Shown in pieces: positions 17,321 to 25,249 of a stretch of DNA of 64,000 nt. The notes under the pieces were generated by a model, which had not been told where the DNA came from, did no database searches, and saw only the letters and a program-made list of their open reading frames with translations. Location of the stretch: NCBI GenBank assembly GCA_026014565.1, contig JAOZIB010000014.1, positions 20,390 through 84,389 on the forward strand. Direction: 5' to 3'. The first letter of the stretch is position 1, and every line of letters begins with the position of its first letter. The translations under genes were made by a program, and so were the position numbers. The stretch comes from Candidatus Bathyarchaeum sp. Its GTDB lineage: Archaea; Thermoproteota; Bathyarchaeia; Bathyarchaeales; Bathyarchaeaceae.

Positions 17321-17940
17321 TGCATTTCCCCGTAAGTCTGATCAATAATTTTCTTGTTTAACCCGACGCTAATCAGTTTTTCTTTAATTTCTGTAACAGT
17401 GTTTTCTGAAGTTTTGAATTTTTCAAACACGTTTCTGATGGTTTCTGTTTGGTCCCAGGGAAAAACAACCCAAGCCTTAGTTTCTTCAAAACAGTAATCT
17501 GGAACAACAACACTCCAAGGTTTGCGATAAAGAGTTACAGTTTTGACCGCGGATGCACCCTTACTGTGCAAATACAAAATTACTAGCTGAAGGCTTTTAC
17601 CTGAATCCACCAAGTCATCAACCAAAAGAACTTTTTTGCGGTCAACTGAACCATATAGTTCTTGCGTAATTGTAGGCTCTTGTTTTGTCTCATTCACTCC
17701 AGTGTAAAATTTTGTTGCAACACTATACAAGTTCGAGTTTTCCAACAAATCAGAAAAAATCCGAGCGGGAACCCAACCGCCTCGGGAAACGCCTATAATT
17801 AAATCAGGCACAAAATTACTGTTTTTAATTACTGTTGCAAGCTCAATTAGTGAACCGTAGATTTGATTCCATGACAAAACTTTAAGTTGCAAATCCCTTA
17901 GGAGAAATTTGTTAGATTGTTCTTTTTTGGGTTCGTTCAT
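17317..17940 (-). CDS. Phosphoribosyltransferase (purine-type, paralog 2)
   Basis: The 207-residue protein shares its plan with the protein at 7594-8244: LIIGVSRGGWVPAR, the PRPP loop VLLVDDLVDSGKS, the AWVVFPWDQTETIR segment, and a helical tail. It should be a second base phosphoribosyltransferase with a different substrate. It begins at ATG 17940, and its end overlaps the cgi121 start by 4 bases. A 13-base palindrome lies about 30 bases upstream. The pairing with a tRNA-modification gene has no obvious metabolic reason. Confidence 0.8.
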   Translation of the reverse strand: MNEPKKEQSNKFLLRDLQLKVLSWNQIYGSLIELATVIKNSNFVPDLIIGVSRGGWVPARIFSDLLENSNLYSVATKFYTGVNETKQEPTITQELYGSVDRKKVLLVDDLVDSGKSLQLVILYLHSKGASAVKTVTLYRKPWSVVVPDYCFEETKAWVVFPWDQTETIRNVFEKFKTSENTVTEIKEKLISVGLNKKIIDQTYGEMH

Positions 17941-17970
17941 GGTTTTTCCTCAAGGATTTTTAATATTGGC

Positions 17971-17983
17971 GTTGATAATCAAC
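17971..17983. promoter_or_regulatory. Palindrome GTTGAT-A-ATCAAC upstream of PRTase 2/cgi121
   Basis: The perfect 13-base palindrome is 31 bases upstream of the phosphoribosyltransferase start, near where the archaeal promoter or start site would be. It may be an operator. It does not recur upstream of the paralog at 8244. The rest of 17941-18234 shows no gene. Confidence 0.35.
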
Positions 17984-18234
17984 AATTGAAGGAATAGATG
18001 GTATATGTGAGGGCTGGTGTTTATGTTTTACAGTTTTGTTGCGGATATGTCTGTTTTAGAAGTATGGCATTGTTTGCAATATCGATATAATGCCTTTGAG
18101 GAGCACTAAACCATAGGGGGTTGCTTAAATGTTGTCACTAAAAAATGCTTGAAACCCTTTAAGACTCGTAATCTACTTTTTGTTAATTAACATAATTTTC
18201 AAAAATTAGGTAAATCTACGAACTGTTAAAGGGT

Positions 18235-19203
18235 CTAGTCCAGTTGTTGTAATGCACGTAAACGTTTCACTATGTTGGGATGAGTTGAGAAAACTTCCAT
18301 AATCTTGTCAAAGGTACTTATTTTTCTTCGCAAGACTTCTTCAACAAGTTTTCTGTCCCCCATACTGCCACCAAGATATCGCAATTCTGCTGCATCTACT
18401 TCAGAACGGTCAGGGTCCGAAATGAACAAGGCCTTAAAGGAGCTTGATCCTCCAGCACTTTTAGTTTGTTGGCGTCTGTTTCTTAGGTTGCTTGTGGAGT
18501 TTACTATCTTTGCTAGGCCTTCAGAAAGCTTGTTTGCACCGTCATCAACAATTGAAACACTGTGGCGGTCTGCATAGTATTCTCGGATTCTGCTCAAGTA
18601 AAGGGTAAACAAAGTAAGTACCCAATACAGCAAGATGCTTACAAGTCCAATGATTGCCGCACCTCCGTTGTCGCGGTCTCTGCGGTTGTACATGGAAGAA
18701 AGAAGCATGGAATAGCCAATGTAGTAAAAGATTGCAGGAAGTATGGAAACAAACATCATGACTTGGACGTCTCGGTGTTTGAGGTGCCCAAGTTCGTGTC
18801 CGATTACTGCTTCTACTTCGTCGGCGTCTAGGGTTTCTAAAAGCCCTGTTGTTACTGCAACCCTGCTTCCTGTAAGGGGTGAACCATAAGCAAAAGCGTT
18901 AGGAATGTCCATTTTTGCTTTCATTAGTTTGGGGGTTTTGATTTTGCTTTTTTGACTTAAACGTTCCACCATATTATAGAGGGCGGGGTCTTCTGATGGA
19001 GTTACTTCTTTTGTTCGGTACATCGCCCCAATTAGATAAGGCGCAATAAGCCATTGTATGATGTTGAAAACAACAACAATGAAAGGCAGTAACAGGATAC
19101 TAACGCCTGCCAAAGACAAAATAACAGTGAAAAAAAGCGTAGACAACCCTATTATTGCTGCTACAGTTCCGATTAAGGAAAGTCTAAGTTTCCACAAATT
19201 CAC
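18235..19203 (-). CDS. htpX: HtpX-type membrane zinc metalloprotease
   Basis: The 322-residue M48 protease has two N-terminal membrane helices (residues 10-60). The zinc motif HELGHLKHRD follows, then two more helices and the third zinc ligand region REYYADRHSV. HtpX cleaves misfolded membrane proteins on the cytoplasmic face. The start is GTG at 19203. Length and motif order match bacterial and archaeal HtpX. Confidence 0.93.
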   Translation of the reverse strand: MNLWKLRLSLIGTVAAIIGLSTLFFTVILSLAGVSILLLPFIVVVFNIIQWLIAPYLIGAMYRTKEVTPSEDPALYNMVERLSQKSKIKTPKLMKAKMDIPNAFAYGSPLTGSRVAVTTGLLETLDADEVEAVIGHELGHLKHRDVQVMMFVSILPAIFYYIGYSMLLSSMYNRRDRDNGGAAIIGLVSILLYWVLTLFTLYLSRIREYYADRHSVSIVDDGANKLSEGLAKIVNSTSNLRNRRQQTKSAGGSSSFKALFISDPDRSEVDAAELRYLGGSMGDRKLVEEVLRRKISTFDKIMEVFSTHPNIVKRLRALQQLD

Positions 19204-19242
19204 AAAAGGTCCCTAATATTGCTGAAAACTATCAGTGACTTA

Positions 19243-20286
19243 TTAACTTTTTTCAGTTTTTTGAACCAAAAAACCATTTGCTGATTTAATAATTTGAAAT
19301 TTAGCTCCAAGAATCTTTTCAGTCAACCAGACATTAGACTCTATGTGATCAGTTATTTCACGAACCAAATAAGCTGAAGCCCCATCAGCTAAACCAATGT
19401 ACGGCACAAGCATATCCCCCAGATGAACATCCACAACGGCATTCATTTTAAGCTCCTTTAGAAGATTTTCAGCAGCTTCTTTCCCGACCGCTTCACTGGT
19501 TTTTCTTCGTTCTCCAATAGCATCTGCCCCAAGCAATGCGCCGGTATCTGTTTTTGCCCACAAGGCTATGGAGCTGCCTTTCTGGAACTGGTTGGATTTG
19601 TCGTTAACTACTTGGATGTTTGTTTTGTAACCATGACGTTCAAGAACCTTCGTGGCTTTTTCAGCTTGCCTTTGGGCAACCTTTTGTTTTTCCAAAAAAG
19701 TGCAAACAGATATTCCTTCAATTTTGGTTATTTTGCCAGATTTGGTTAGGTTTATTGGTTTTAGGTTCGAGCAAGGTGTTACCTCTAAACTGGCTTCGCC
19801 CATGCCTTTGGGGTAGTATCCATATTTTTTGACGGTTATGTCGGCTTTTAGTCCCATCTGTTCAAGGACAGGTAACAAAACATGTTTCATGTAATTGATT
19901 GTAGGAGCGTACCGAACATCGGTTCCGCCGTTTTTAACATTTATTTTGATTGGCTGTTTTGCATAGGCACATATGGGTAAAACTGTTAACATGAGCATGG
20001 AGATGCTTCCAGTGGTTCCAATTTCTGCAGTTATCTCTCCTCCTGCGATGGAGCCTGGTTTGAACCACAATTCGTCAGAACCCAGTTCTGCTCCTTTGGT
20101 TTGTGCATTACATAGTTTTGCTGCAGTAATTACTGATTCTAGGTGTTGGGGACGTAGTCCGGGTTGTTTTCGGTTATGACGGATGTTTTGGATATGTAAG
20201 GGTTGTTGGGTAATGGCGGATAAAGCAACTGATAATCTTAGTATGGTTCCGCTGCCGCTTTTTTGGCTGCCGTCGATTTGTAACAT
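19243..20286 (-). CDS. rtcA: RNA 3'-terminal phosphate cyclase
   Basis: The 347-residue protein converts RNA 3'-phosphate to 2',3'-cyclic phosphate using ATP. It opens with IDGSQKSGSGTILRLSVALS, and has HNRKQPGLRPQHL, GGTDVRYAPTINYM, and the catalytic-histidine segment VDVHLGDMLVPYIGLADG near residue 306. These mark RtcA rather than the Rcl1-type or EPSP-synthase relatives. The ends it makes are substrates of RtcB-type ligation in tRNA splicing or RNA repair. No rtcB lies in the window. Confidence 0.94.
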   Translation of the reverse strand: MLQIDGSQKSGSGTILRLSVALSAITQQPLHIQNIRHNRKQPGLRPQHLESVITAAKLCNAQTKGAELGSDELWFKPGSIAGGEITAEIGTTGSISMLMLTVLPICAYAKQPIKINVKNGGTDVRYAPTINYMKHVLLPVLEQMGLKADITVKKYGYYPKGMGEASLEVTPCSNLKPINLTKSGKITKIEGISVCTFLEKQKVAQRQAEKATKVLERHGYKTNIQVVNDKSNQFQKGSSIALWAKTDTGALLGADAIGERRKTSEAVGKEAAENLLKELKMNAVVDVHLGDMLVPYIGLADGASAYLVREITDHIESNVWLTEKILGAKFQIIKSANGFLVQKTEKS

Positions 20287-20353
20287 TCTTTGTCGAGGTT
20301 ATTGTGTTTGCCCAGATATTTAATGTAGAAAGGTAGGTCGGGTTTGGAAACTA

Positions 20354-20743
20354 ATGGGAACATACGAGGTGCAGGATAAGAAGGTTTTTTTGTTTAGAAA
20401 CAGTAGTATATGTTGTGGGGGTTTGGATTTGAGTTGGATGGAAGACCTGAAAAGGCTCCAGAGCAAACCAAAAATGTCCGTTGCTGAGGTTAATGATTAC
20501 ATTCTACAGCATCCGAATTGGGCAGCAGCAGTGATTCGTAGCGCGCTGAACCTGGAAATGTATCAAGAGTTTTGTCTGGGCTGTAAAAGCTTTGATTGCT
20601 GTTACCAAAAGTTGGGCAGGGTACAAAAGGATACGGATTTGGGATGTATCTGTAACGAGTTCATGAACCAAGAGATTACCAAAGCCAATCAGCTTCGTTT
20701 ACACAAATACTTCAAGTTAGTCTTTTCAATGCTAGGATTTTAG
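20354..20743 (+). CDS. Cysteine-cluster protein, unknown
   Basis: The protein has up to 129 residues; ATG at 20354 is possible, and an internal ATG at 20438 would give a protein of about 101 residues. The second half carries CLGCKSFDCC and, 16 residues later, CIC. This spacing suggests a metal site or iron-sulfur cluster. It is divergent from rtcA with only about 70 bases between. No family is recognised. It has no signal peptide. Confidence 0.5.
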   Translation: MGTYEVQDKKVFLFRNSSICCGGLDLSWMEDLKRLQSKPKMSVAEVNDYILQHPNWAAAVIRSALNLEMYQEFCLGCKSFDCCYQKLGRVQKDTDLGCICNEFMNQEITKANQLRLHKYFKLVFSMLGF

Positions 20744-20795
20744 GTTAAAAGTTCTCTGGAAAAGTTTCTAGTTTGGTTGATTAGTTAAATGAAAT

Positions 20796-20804
20796 TATAT
20801 AAAC
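20796..20804 (+). promoter_or_regulatory. TATA box for the gene at 20871
   Basis: TTATATAAA is a near-ideal archaeal TATA box. It places the transcript start near 20826, about 45 bases before the ATG. That allows a short leader carrying the GGAG ribosome site seen upstream of 20871. Confidence 0.55.
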
Positions 20805-20870
20805 CCAAAACAGAATAGGAAAACACAAAAAAGTGACCTAACTGTAACCTGTTGTAAGGAGCCGCTGATT

Positions 20871-21281
20871 ATGGGAGAAGAAAAAGCTAACCTACAAAAC
20901 CTAGCCCAAAAAGTAGACGACCTACTAAACGTCCTAAATGCCATCGCAAAAGACCTCGCAGAAGTCTCTAAATCCCTAAAATCAGCAACCGGAACAACAA
21001 CATCAACAACAGCTGCTCCAAAAACCCCAACTACTGCTCCTACTACTCTTACTTCAGTTGCTTCTGGACAAAAACTAGACATCAACCAAGTTAAACAAGC
21101 CTTCACCCCCGAACTTGCAGGCATGCTACTTTTTGAAGAAACAGGCAACCTCATAATCGTAAAACCCCGACGATTCCTCGGCTCAGACAACTTCGCCAAA
21201 ATCGCCCAAGTAGTAAGAGAAATCGGCGGAGAATACGTCAGCGCAGGACGAAACTCACACTTCAAAGTCGCAAAGAAATAA
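20871..21281 (+). CDS. Two-part small protein: coiled coil, Thr/Pro linker, compact C-terminal domain
   Basis: The 136-residue protein has an N-terminal heptad helix (LAQKVDDLLNVLNAIAKDLA). A low-complexity Thr/Ala/Pro linker of about 30 residues follows. The C-terminal domain of about 65 residues has the pattern LLFEETGNLIIVKPRRFLG then VVREIGGEYVSAGRNSHF. The last domain alternates strand and helix with basic residues and could bind nucleic acid or a peptide; this is inference. A good TATA box and GGAG site precede it, and the codon choice (many CTA, CCC and GCA codons) suggests strong selection. No family is recognised. Confidence 0.6.
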   Translation: MGEEKANLQNLAQKVDDLLNVLNAIAKDLAEVSKSLKSATGTTTSTTAAPKTPTTAPTTLTSVASGQKLDINQVKQAFTPELAGMLLFEETGNLIIVKPRRFLGSDNFAKIAQVVREIGGEYVSAGRNSHFKVAKK

Positions 21282-21467
21282 TTTTCCAAAAAAGGTTGTT
21301 TTCAACATTCTATTTGTATTAGGATACTAATAGAATTGTGATTTGGAACGTTACAACTGAAGATTTTTTAGTGATGCCACATGCAAACAGACCAATTTTT
21401 GAAAGCCAGTCTAGACAGTTACACTAGCAAACGTGGATTTATTAAAAAAGAAAAAAAGGGTTACGTC

Positions 21468-21563
21468 TTATTTTTTAGCGTTGCCGCGCCCTTTTCCTGA
21501 TTTGTTTCCAGTTGTGCTTGGGTAGTTAGGATTTCCTTTGCCACCCTTACCGCCTTTTCCCAT
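21468..21563 (-). CDS. 31-residue Gly/Lys-rich microprotein
   Basis: The frame reads MGKGGKGGKGNPNYPSTTG followed by a Lys/Gly/Arg/Asn tail, with a TAA stop. It is preceded on its strand by GGTG at 7 bases and by AT-rich TATA-like sequence, so it has its own promoter and ribosome site. The peptide is very basic and disordered, and lacks hydrophobic residues except one Tyr-Pro pair. It would be missed by most gene finders. I have an impression that short NPNYPS-TTGN-type proteins occur in other archaea, but cannot check it. RNA or ribosome binding is a guess from composition. Confidence 0.6.
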   Translation of the reverse strand: MGKGGKGGKGNPNYPSTTGNKSGKGRGNAKK

Positions 21564-21659
21564 ATAAAAACACCTTATATCTTAATATATACGATTTATT
21601 GTATAAATGTTTTGGTTACTTACCAGTGAGATATACTTATTGAACTAACAAAAAGGGGT

Positions 21660-21911
21660 TTATTTTGGGCTTTGGTGGGTTTTTGCTACGATTAGGGTTG
21701 CTGTTTGGAAGATGTCTGGTAGTACTCGTAGTTCGTCGGTTAGGAAGTTGTTTAGTTGGGCGAGTGTTTCTGATTCTACTAATACTAAGGCGTCGTATTC
21801 GCCGTAGGTCATGTTTACTTGGGTGACTTCTTTAAAGTCTGCAATTTTTTCGAGTATGTTTTTTTCGCTGCCTGGATTCAGCGTAACTAACACATATGCT
21901 GAGACTGCCAT
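21660..21911 (-). CDS. Stand-alone Lrp/AsnC-type ligand-binding (RAM) domain protein
   Basis: From ATG at 21911 the protein has about 83 residues: VSAYVLVTLNPGSEKN, then VTQVNMTYGEYDALVLVE. This is the beta-alpha-beta RAM domain of Lrp/AsnC regulators, without any DNA-binding helix-turn-helix. Such single-domain proteins form dimers or octamers that bind amino acids and may modulate full-length Lrp proteins. The longer upstream frame to 21965 is less likely, because the first residues there are not family-like. It lies downstream of the ROK kinase on the same strand, 71 bases away. Confidence 0.82.
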   Translation of the reverse strand: MAVSAYVLVTLNPGSEKNILEKIADFKEVTQVNMTYGEYDALVLVESETLAQLNNFLTDELRVLPDIFQTATLIVAKTHQSPK

Positions 21912-21982
21912 CTGAATTCCCTGCCTAACACAGAAGCGGCACCGAAGAACATTAACCTTTTGCACAAAAACAGCCAGACAGC

Positions 21983-22954
21983 TTAAACAACCAGTTTTTG
22001 CGCCAAATCAGCAGCCCCAATCGCCCCCGCGTTGTTGCCTAACTTTGCTTTCACAATCTTTAGGTTAGTGACCGCAGACATTAACGCCCTACTAGGGAGC
22101 TCTTGTTTGACTATGCCCACAAGTTCTGGAATTCCTTCAATAACGCCCCCACCAAAAACAAGACAACAAGGATTAAACGCATTAACCACACTAACCACTC
22201 CCGCAGCCAAAAACTTGCCCGTTTCCTCAACCAACAAATTTGCTAGGGGGTCGTTTTCATGAAAAGCCTGAGCAACCGTAGCAGAAGTAATGTTTTCTAC
22301 AGCGCCAGCCAATGACAACAAAAACTTGCCTTTCTCAGGATTTTTTTTAACTACTTCTTGGGCGCGTTCAGCAATTGCCCACCCTCCAGCATAGGCTTCT
22401 AAACAACCCTTGTTAGGACAACGACATTTCCGCCCCTCATAAACAAGAGTAATGTGTCCAAGCTCGGCTCCACTGTTGTTGCATCCAAACAAAAGTTGCC
22501 CATTAGCTACTACGCCACCCCCAATTCCGGTTCCAACAAAAATAACAGCTAAATCATCCAGGCCTTTTCCTGCACCGTAACGCCACTCCGCCCAAGTAGC
22601 CGCCCGAACATCATTCGTTACAAATACAGGCAAATCAATCAACGATTCCAGTTTACGGGTTAAAGAAAAATTTTGCCAACCTAAATTTGGAGAACCAAAA
22701 ACAAAGCCCTCAGAGTCAACTTGGGCAGCAACCCCAAGACCAAAAGCACTAGCTTCGTAACCTGTTTTGTCAAGGCAGTAATTCATTTCGTTCATTACAT
22801 GCTTGAGAACTTGATCTGGTTCCTTTGAGACAGGAATCAAAGACTTGTGAGAAAACAATAATTGACCACAAGCATCCACCAAAACAACATTAGCCTTGGT
22901 GCCTCCAATGTCAACACCAAAGGTTAGGGGTTCAATTACTTCTTGGGTCATCAA
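21983..22954 (-). CDS. ROK family sugar kinase (glucokinase-like)
   Basis: The 323-residue protein opens with the phosphate motif FGVDIGGTKANVVLVD. It has the DxGxG-like GTGIGGGVVANGQL segment, and the ROK zinc motif CRCPNKGCLEAYAGG near residue 165. ATP-dependent ROK kinases phosphorylate glucose or other hexoses. No helix-turn-helix is present, so it is a kinase and not a repressor. The sugar cannot be determined from sequence; glucose and N-acetyl-hexosamines are the main options. ATG at 22954 or 22951. Confidence 0.87.
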   Translation of the reverse strand: MMTQEVIEPLTFGVDIGGTKANVVLVDACGQLLFSHKSLIPVSKEPDQVLKHVMNEMNYCLDKTGYEASAFGLGVAAQVDSEGFVFGSPNLGWQNFSLTRKLESLIDLPVFVTNDVRAATWAEWRYGAGKGLDDLAVIFVGTGIGGGVVANGQLLFGCNNSGAELGHITLVYEGRKCRCPNKGCLEAYAGGWAIAERAQEVVKKNPEKGKFLLSLAGAVENITSATVAQAFHENDPLANLLVEETGKFLAAGVVSVVNAFNPCCLVFGGGVIEGIPELVGIVKQELPSRALMSAVTNLKIVKAKLGNNAGAIGAADLAQKLVV

Positions 22955-23060
22955 TTCTCACACAAACACAATCTAGCATAAGAAGCTAAAACATCTTCTG
23001 TGAAAAGAGCGGATTTGGAAAAATAAAAAATAAAAAAAGAAAGAAGGTCAATTAGACCTC

Positions 23061-24695
23061 TTAATAGCCTTCAGGCATTCCGCCAGGAGGAGCTCCGCCT
23101 GCGGATTTGGTTGAAGCAATGACGTCATCGATTCTTAAAATCATGCCTGCAACTTCTGCGGCAGATTTCATTGCTTGTTCTTTGACTTTCATTGGTTCAA
23201 TAACGCCATTCTTGTAGCTATCAACGATTTCGCCCTTGAAGACGTCAACACCCATTAGGTGACCGTTCTTCTTTTCGTGAGCTGCTCGCAACCCAACAAG
23301 AATGTCAATGGATTCTAGACCAGCGTTTTCAGCCAAAGTTTTAGGCACAATCTCCAAAGATTCAGCAAATGCTTCGATTGCTAGTTGCTCCCTGCCGCCT
23401 ACTTTTGTAGCAAAAGCTCGAAGGGCTTTAGCGATTTCAGCTTCGGTAGCGCCGCCACCAGCAACAATAGATTTGTCCTGAACAACATCAGCAACTACAC
23501 ACAATGCATCGTTCATTGCGCGGTCGGCTTCGTCAACCATTCGTTCTAGACCTGCACGAATAAGAATCGCAACTGAACGGGGTTCTTTGCATTGTTCGAC
23601 AAAAATCATTTTGTCATCTCCAACTTTGCGCTCTTCTACTAGTCCAGCTTCGCCTAGATCTTTTTTAGTTAGGTCGTCAAGTTTATTGGTAATTTTTCCA
23701 CCAGTTGCCCGAGAGAGTTTTTCCATGTCAGATTGTTTTACACGACGGGCTGCCATGATTCCTTGTTTTGCCAAGAAATGTTGAGCCATATCGTCGATTC
23801 CTTTCTGACAGAAAAGAACAGTTGCACCAGAGGCTTTGACTTTTGCGACCATTTCTTTGATCATTAAGGTTTCTTTGTCCAAGAAGGCTTGCATTTGAGT
23901 TGGGTCACTGATTCTGATTTCAGAAGAAAATTCAGTTTTTTCTACTTCTATCGGAGAGTTAACAAGAGCAATCTTGGCGTTTTCAACACGTTTAGGCATA
24001 CCAGCGTGAACGATTTCTTTGTCGATAACTATGCCTTTGATTAGTTGAGTGTCAAATAGGCTTTTTCCAACCTTTTTCACGCGTTGAATGTTGTCAATAT
24101 CAGCTATTGTTTTGTCACCACGTTTCTCTGCAATCATTTTGACTGCATCGATGGTTATGTCCGAAAGGTGACTGCTTGCATCACCAACAGCTTTGCTGCC
24201 CATTGAAGTAAGTGAAACTTTCTTGAGGGTTTCACGGTCATCAATGCTTACGTTGATTGCTAGGTTCCCTAAAACTTTTACAGCTTCGTCAACTGCTTTT
24301 CGGTAGCCTCTTACAATTACTGTTGGGTGAATATTCTGAGCCAGTAGCTCTTCTGCTTTGCGCAATAGCTCTCCAGCCAAAATTACAGATGTAGTAGTTC
24401 CATCGCCAACCATGTCATCCTGTGTTTTTGCGATTTCAACCATCATTTTAGCGGCAGGATGCTGAACATCAATTTCGTCTAGTATTGATGCCCCGTCGTT
24501 AGTTATGGTTATGTCACCTAAACCGTCAATAAGCATTTTATCCATTCCGCGTGGTCCCAGAGTTGTCCGCAAAACTTCTGCAATAACTTTTGCAGCAGTG
24601 ATGTTGTTGGATTGCGCCTCTTTTCCGCGTTTACGGGAGGTTCCTTCTTTAAGAATAAGAACAGGTTGTCCACCTTGAGTAGTCAAATATGCCAT
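23061..24695 (-). CDS. ths: Thermosome subunit (group II chaperonin)
   Basis: The protein has about 544 residues and is a full-length CCT/thermosome subunit. ATPase signatures [15 protein letters not shown] and [13 protein letters not shown] are present, and the C-terminus is the usual [12 protein letters not shown] tail. It folds proteins in the cytosol as a double ring. ATG at 24695 is chosen because AGGAGG lies 8 bases upstream; the in-frame TTG at 24701 lacks this spacing. A 15-base perfect palindrome lies just upstream in the leader. Confidence 0.97.
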   Translation of the reverse strand: MAYLTTQGGQPVLILKEGTSRKRGKEAQSNNITAAKVIAEVLRTTLGPRGMDKMLIDGLGDITITNDGASILDEIDVQHPAAKMMVEIAKTQDDMVGDGTTTSVILAGELLRKAEELLAQNIHPTVIVRGYRKAVDEAVKVLGNLAINVSIDDRETLKKVSLTSMGSKAVGDASSHLSDITIDAVKMIAEKRGDKTIADIDNIQRVKKVGKSLFDTQLIKGIVIDKEIVHAGMPKRVENAKIALVNSPIEVEKTEFSSEIRISDPTQMQAFLDKETLMIKEMVAKVKASGATVLFCQKGIDDMAQHFLAKQGIMAARRVKQSDMEKLSRATGGKITNKLDDLTKKDLGEAGLVEERKVGDDKMIFVEQCKEPRSVAILIRAGLERMVDEADRAMNDALCVVADVVQDKSIVAGGGATEAEIAKALRAFATKVGGREQLAIEAFAESLEIVPKTLAENAGLESIDILVGLRAAHEKKNGHLMGVDVFKGEIVDSYKNGVIEPMKVKEQAMKSAAEVAGMILRIDDVIASTKSAGGAPPGGMPEGY

Positions 24696-24710
24696 ACACA
24701 AATCCTCCTA

Positions 24711-24725
24711 ATTTATCAGATAAAT
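24711..24725. promoter_or_regulatory. Palindrome ATTTATC-A-GATAAAT in the thermosome leader
   Basis: The perfect 15-base palindrome lies just upstream of the AGGAGG site and close to the start site implied by the TATA-like CTTTATATC at 24751-24760 (opposite strand). Position near the transcription start suggests a repressor operator, possibly for heat-shock control. Confidence 0.4.
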
Positions 24726-24823
24726 TCTAGCTACTGCAACTTTCGGGTGAGATATAAAGTTTTTCACTAGGTAAAAATAGAGGCAATTAGTAGCCTCATT
24801 AAGAAAAAAGAGAGATAAAAAGG

Positions 24824-25045
24824 CTATTTTTCTAAAACTTTTTTCGCAGCGATTTCTATGTCTTCTTCTTTGACTGTTTTTCTTCCAGCATGCATAGCAT
24901 AGTCAATTGCTTCTTTAGCAATTTTAACGCCAATTTCATCAAGTTCTTTTGCCAAGACTTTTGCAGCGGCTTCACTTACTCGGCTTGCGCCTGCCTTTTT
25001 GCAGATTCTGTGCATTGGAGCCACAGATAATTCAGGATGTTTCAT
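24824..25045 (-). CDS. Archaeal histone
   Basis: The 73-residue protein is a single histone fold without tails. It has [21 protein letters not shown] at the start and [19 protein letters not shown] near the end, with the conserved RKT and the DI of the second loop and third helix. It forms dimers and longer polymers that wrap DNA. It is transcribed separately from the thermosome, 120 bases downstream of which lies its own stop. Confidence 0.96.
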   Translation of the reverse strand: MKHPELSVAPMHRICKKAGASRVSEAAAKVLAKELDEIGVKIAKEAIDYAMHAGRKTVKEEDIEIAAKKVLEK

Positions 25046-25249
25046 TTTATTACCCCTTTTTAGCGTCTTTTTTATTTAAAGACGTATTTAAGTTTTTCAT
25101 TACATTTTAGACTGAGAACATACTTCTTTTTAGATTTAACCCGTTTTTTTACCTTTAAAACAAGATTAGAAATCAGTTATAGTTAAGTAGGAGAAATATA
25201 CTGGGTTTCTAAGTTAACAAAAAGTTAAAAATTCCTAAAGGTGTTCACG

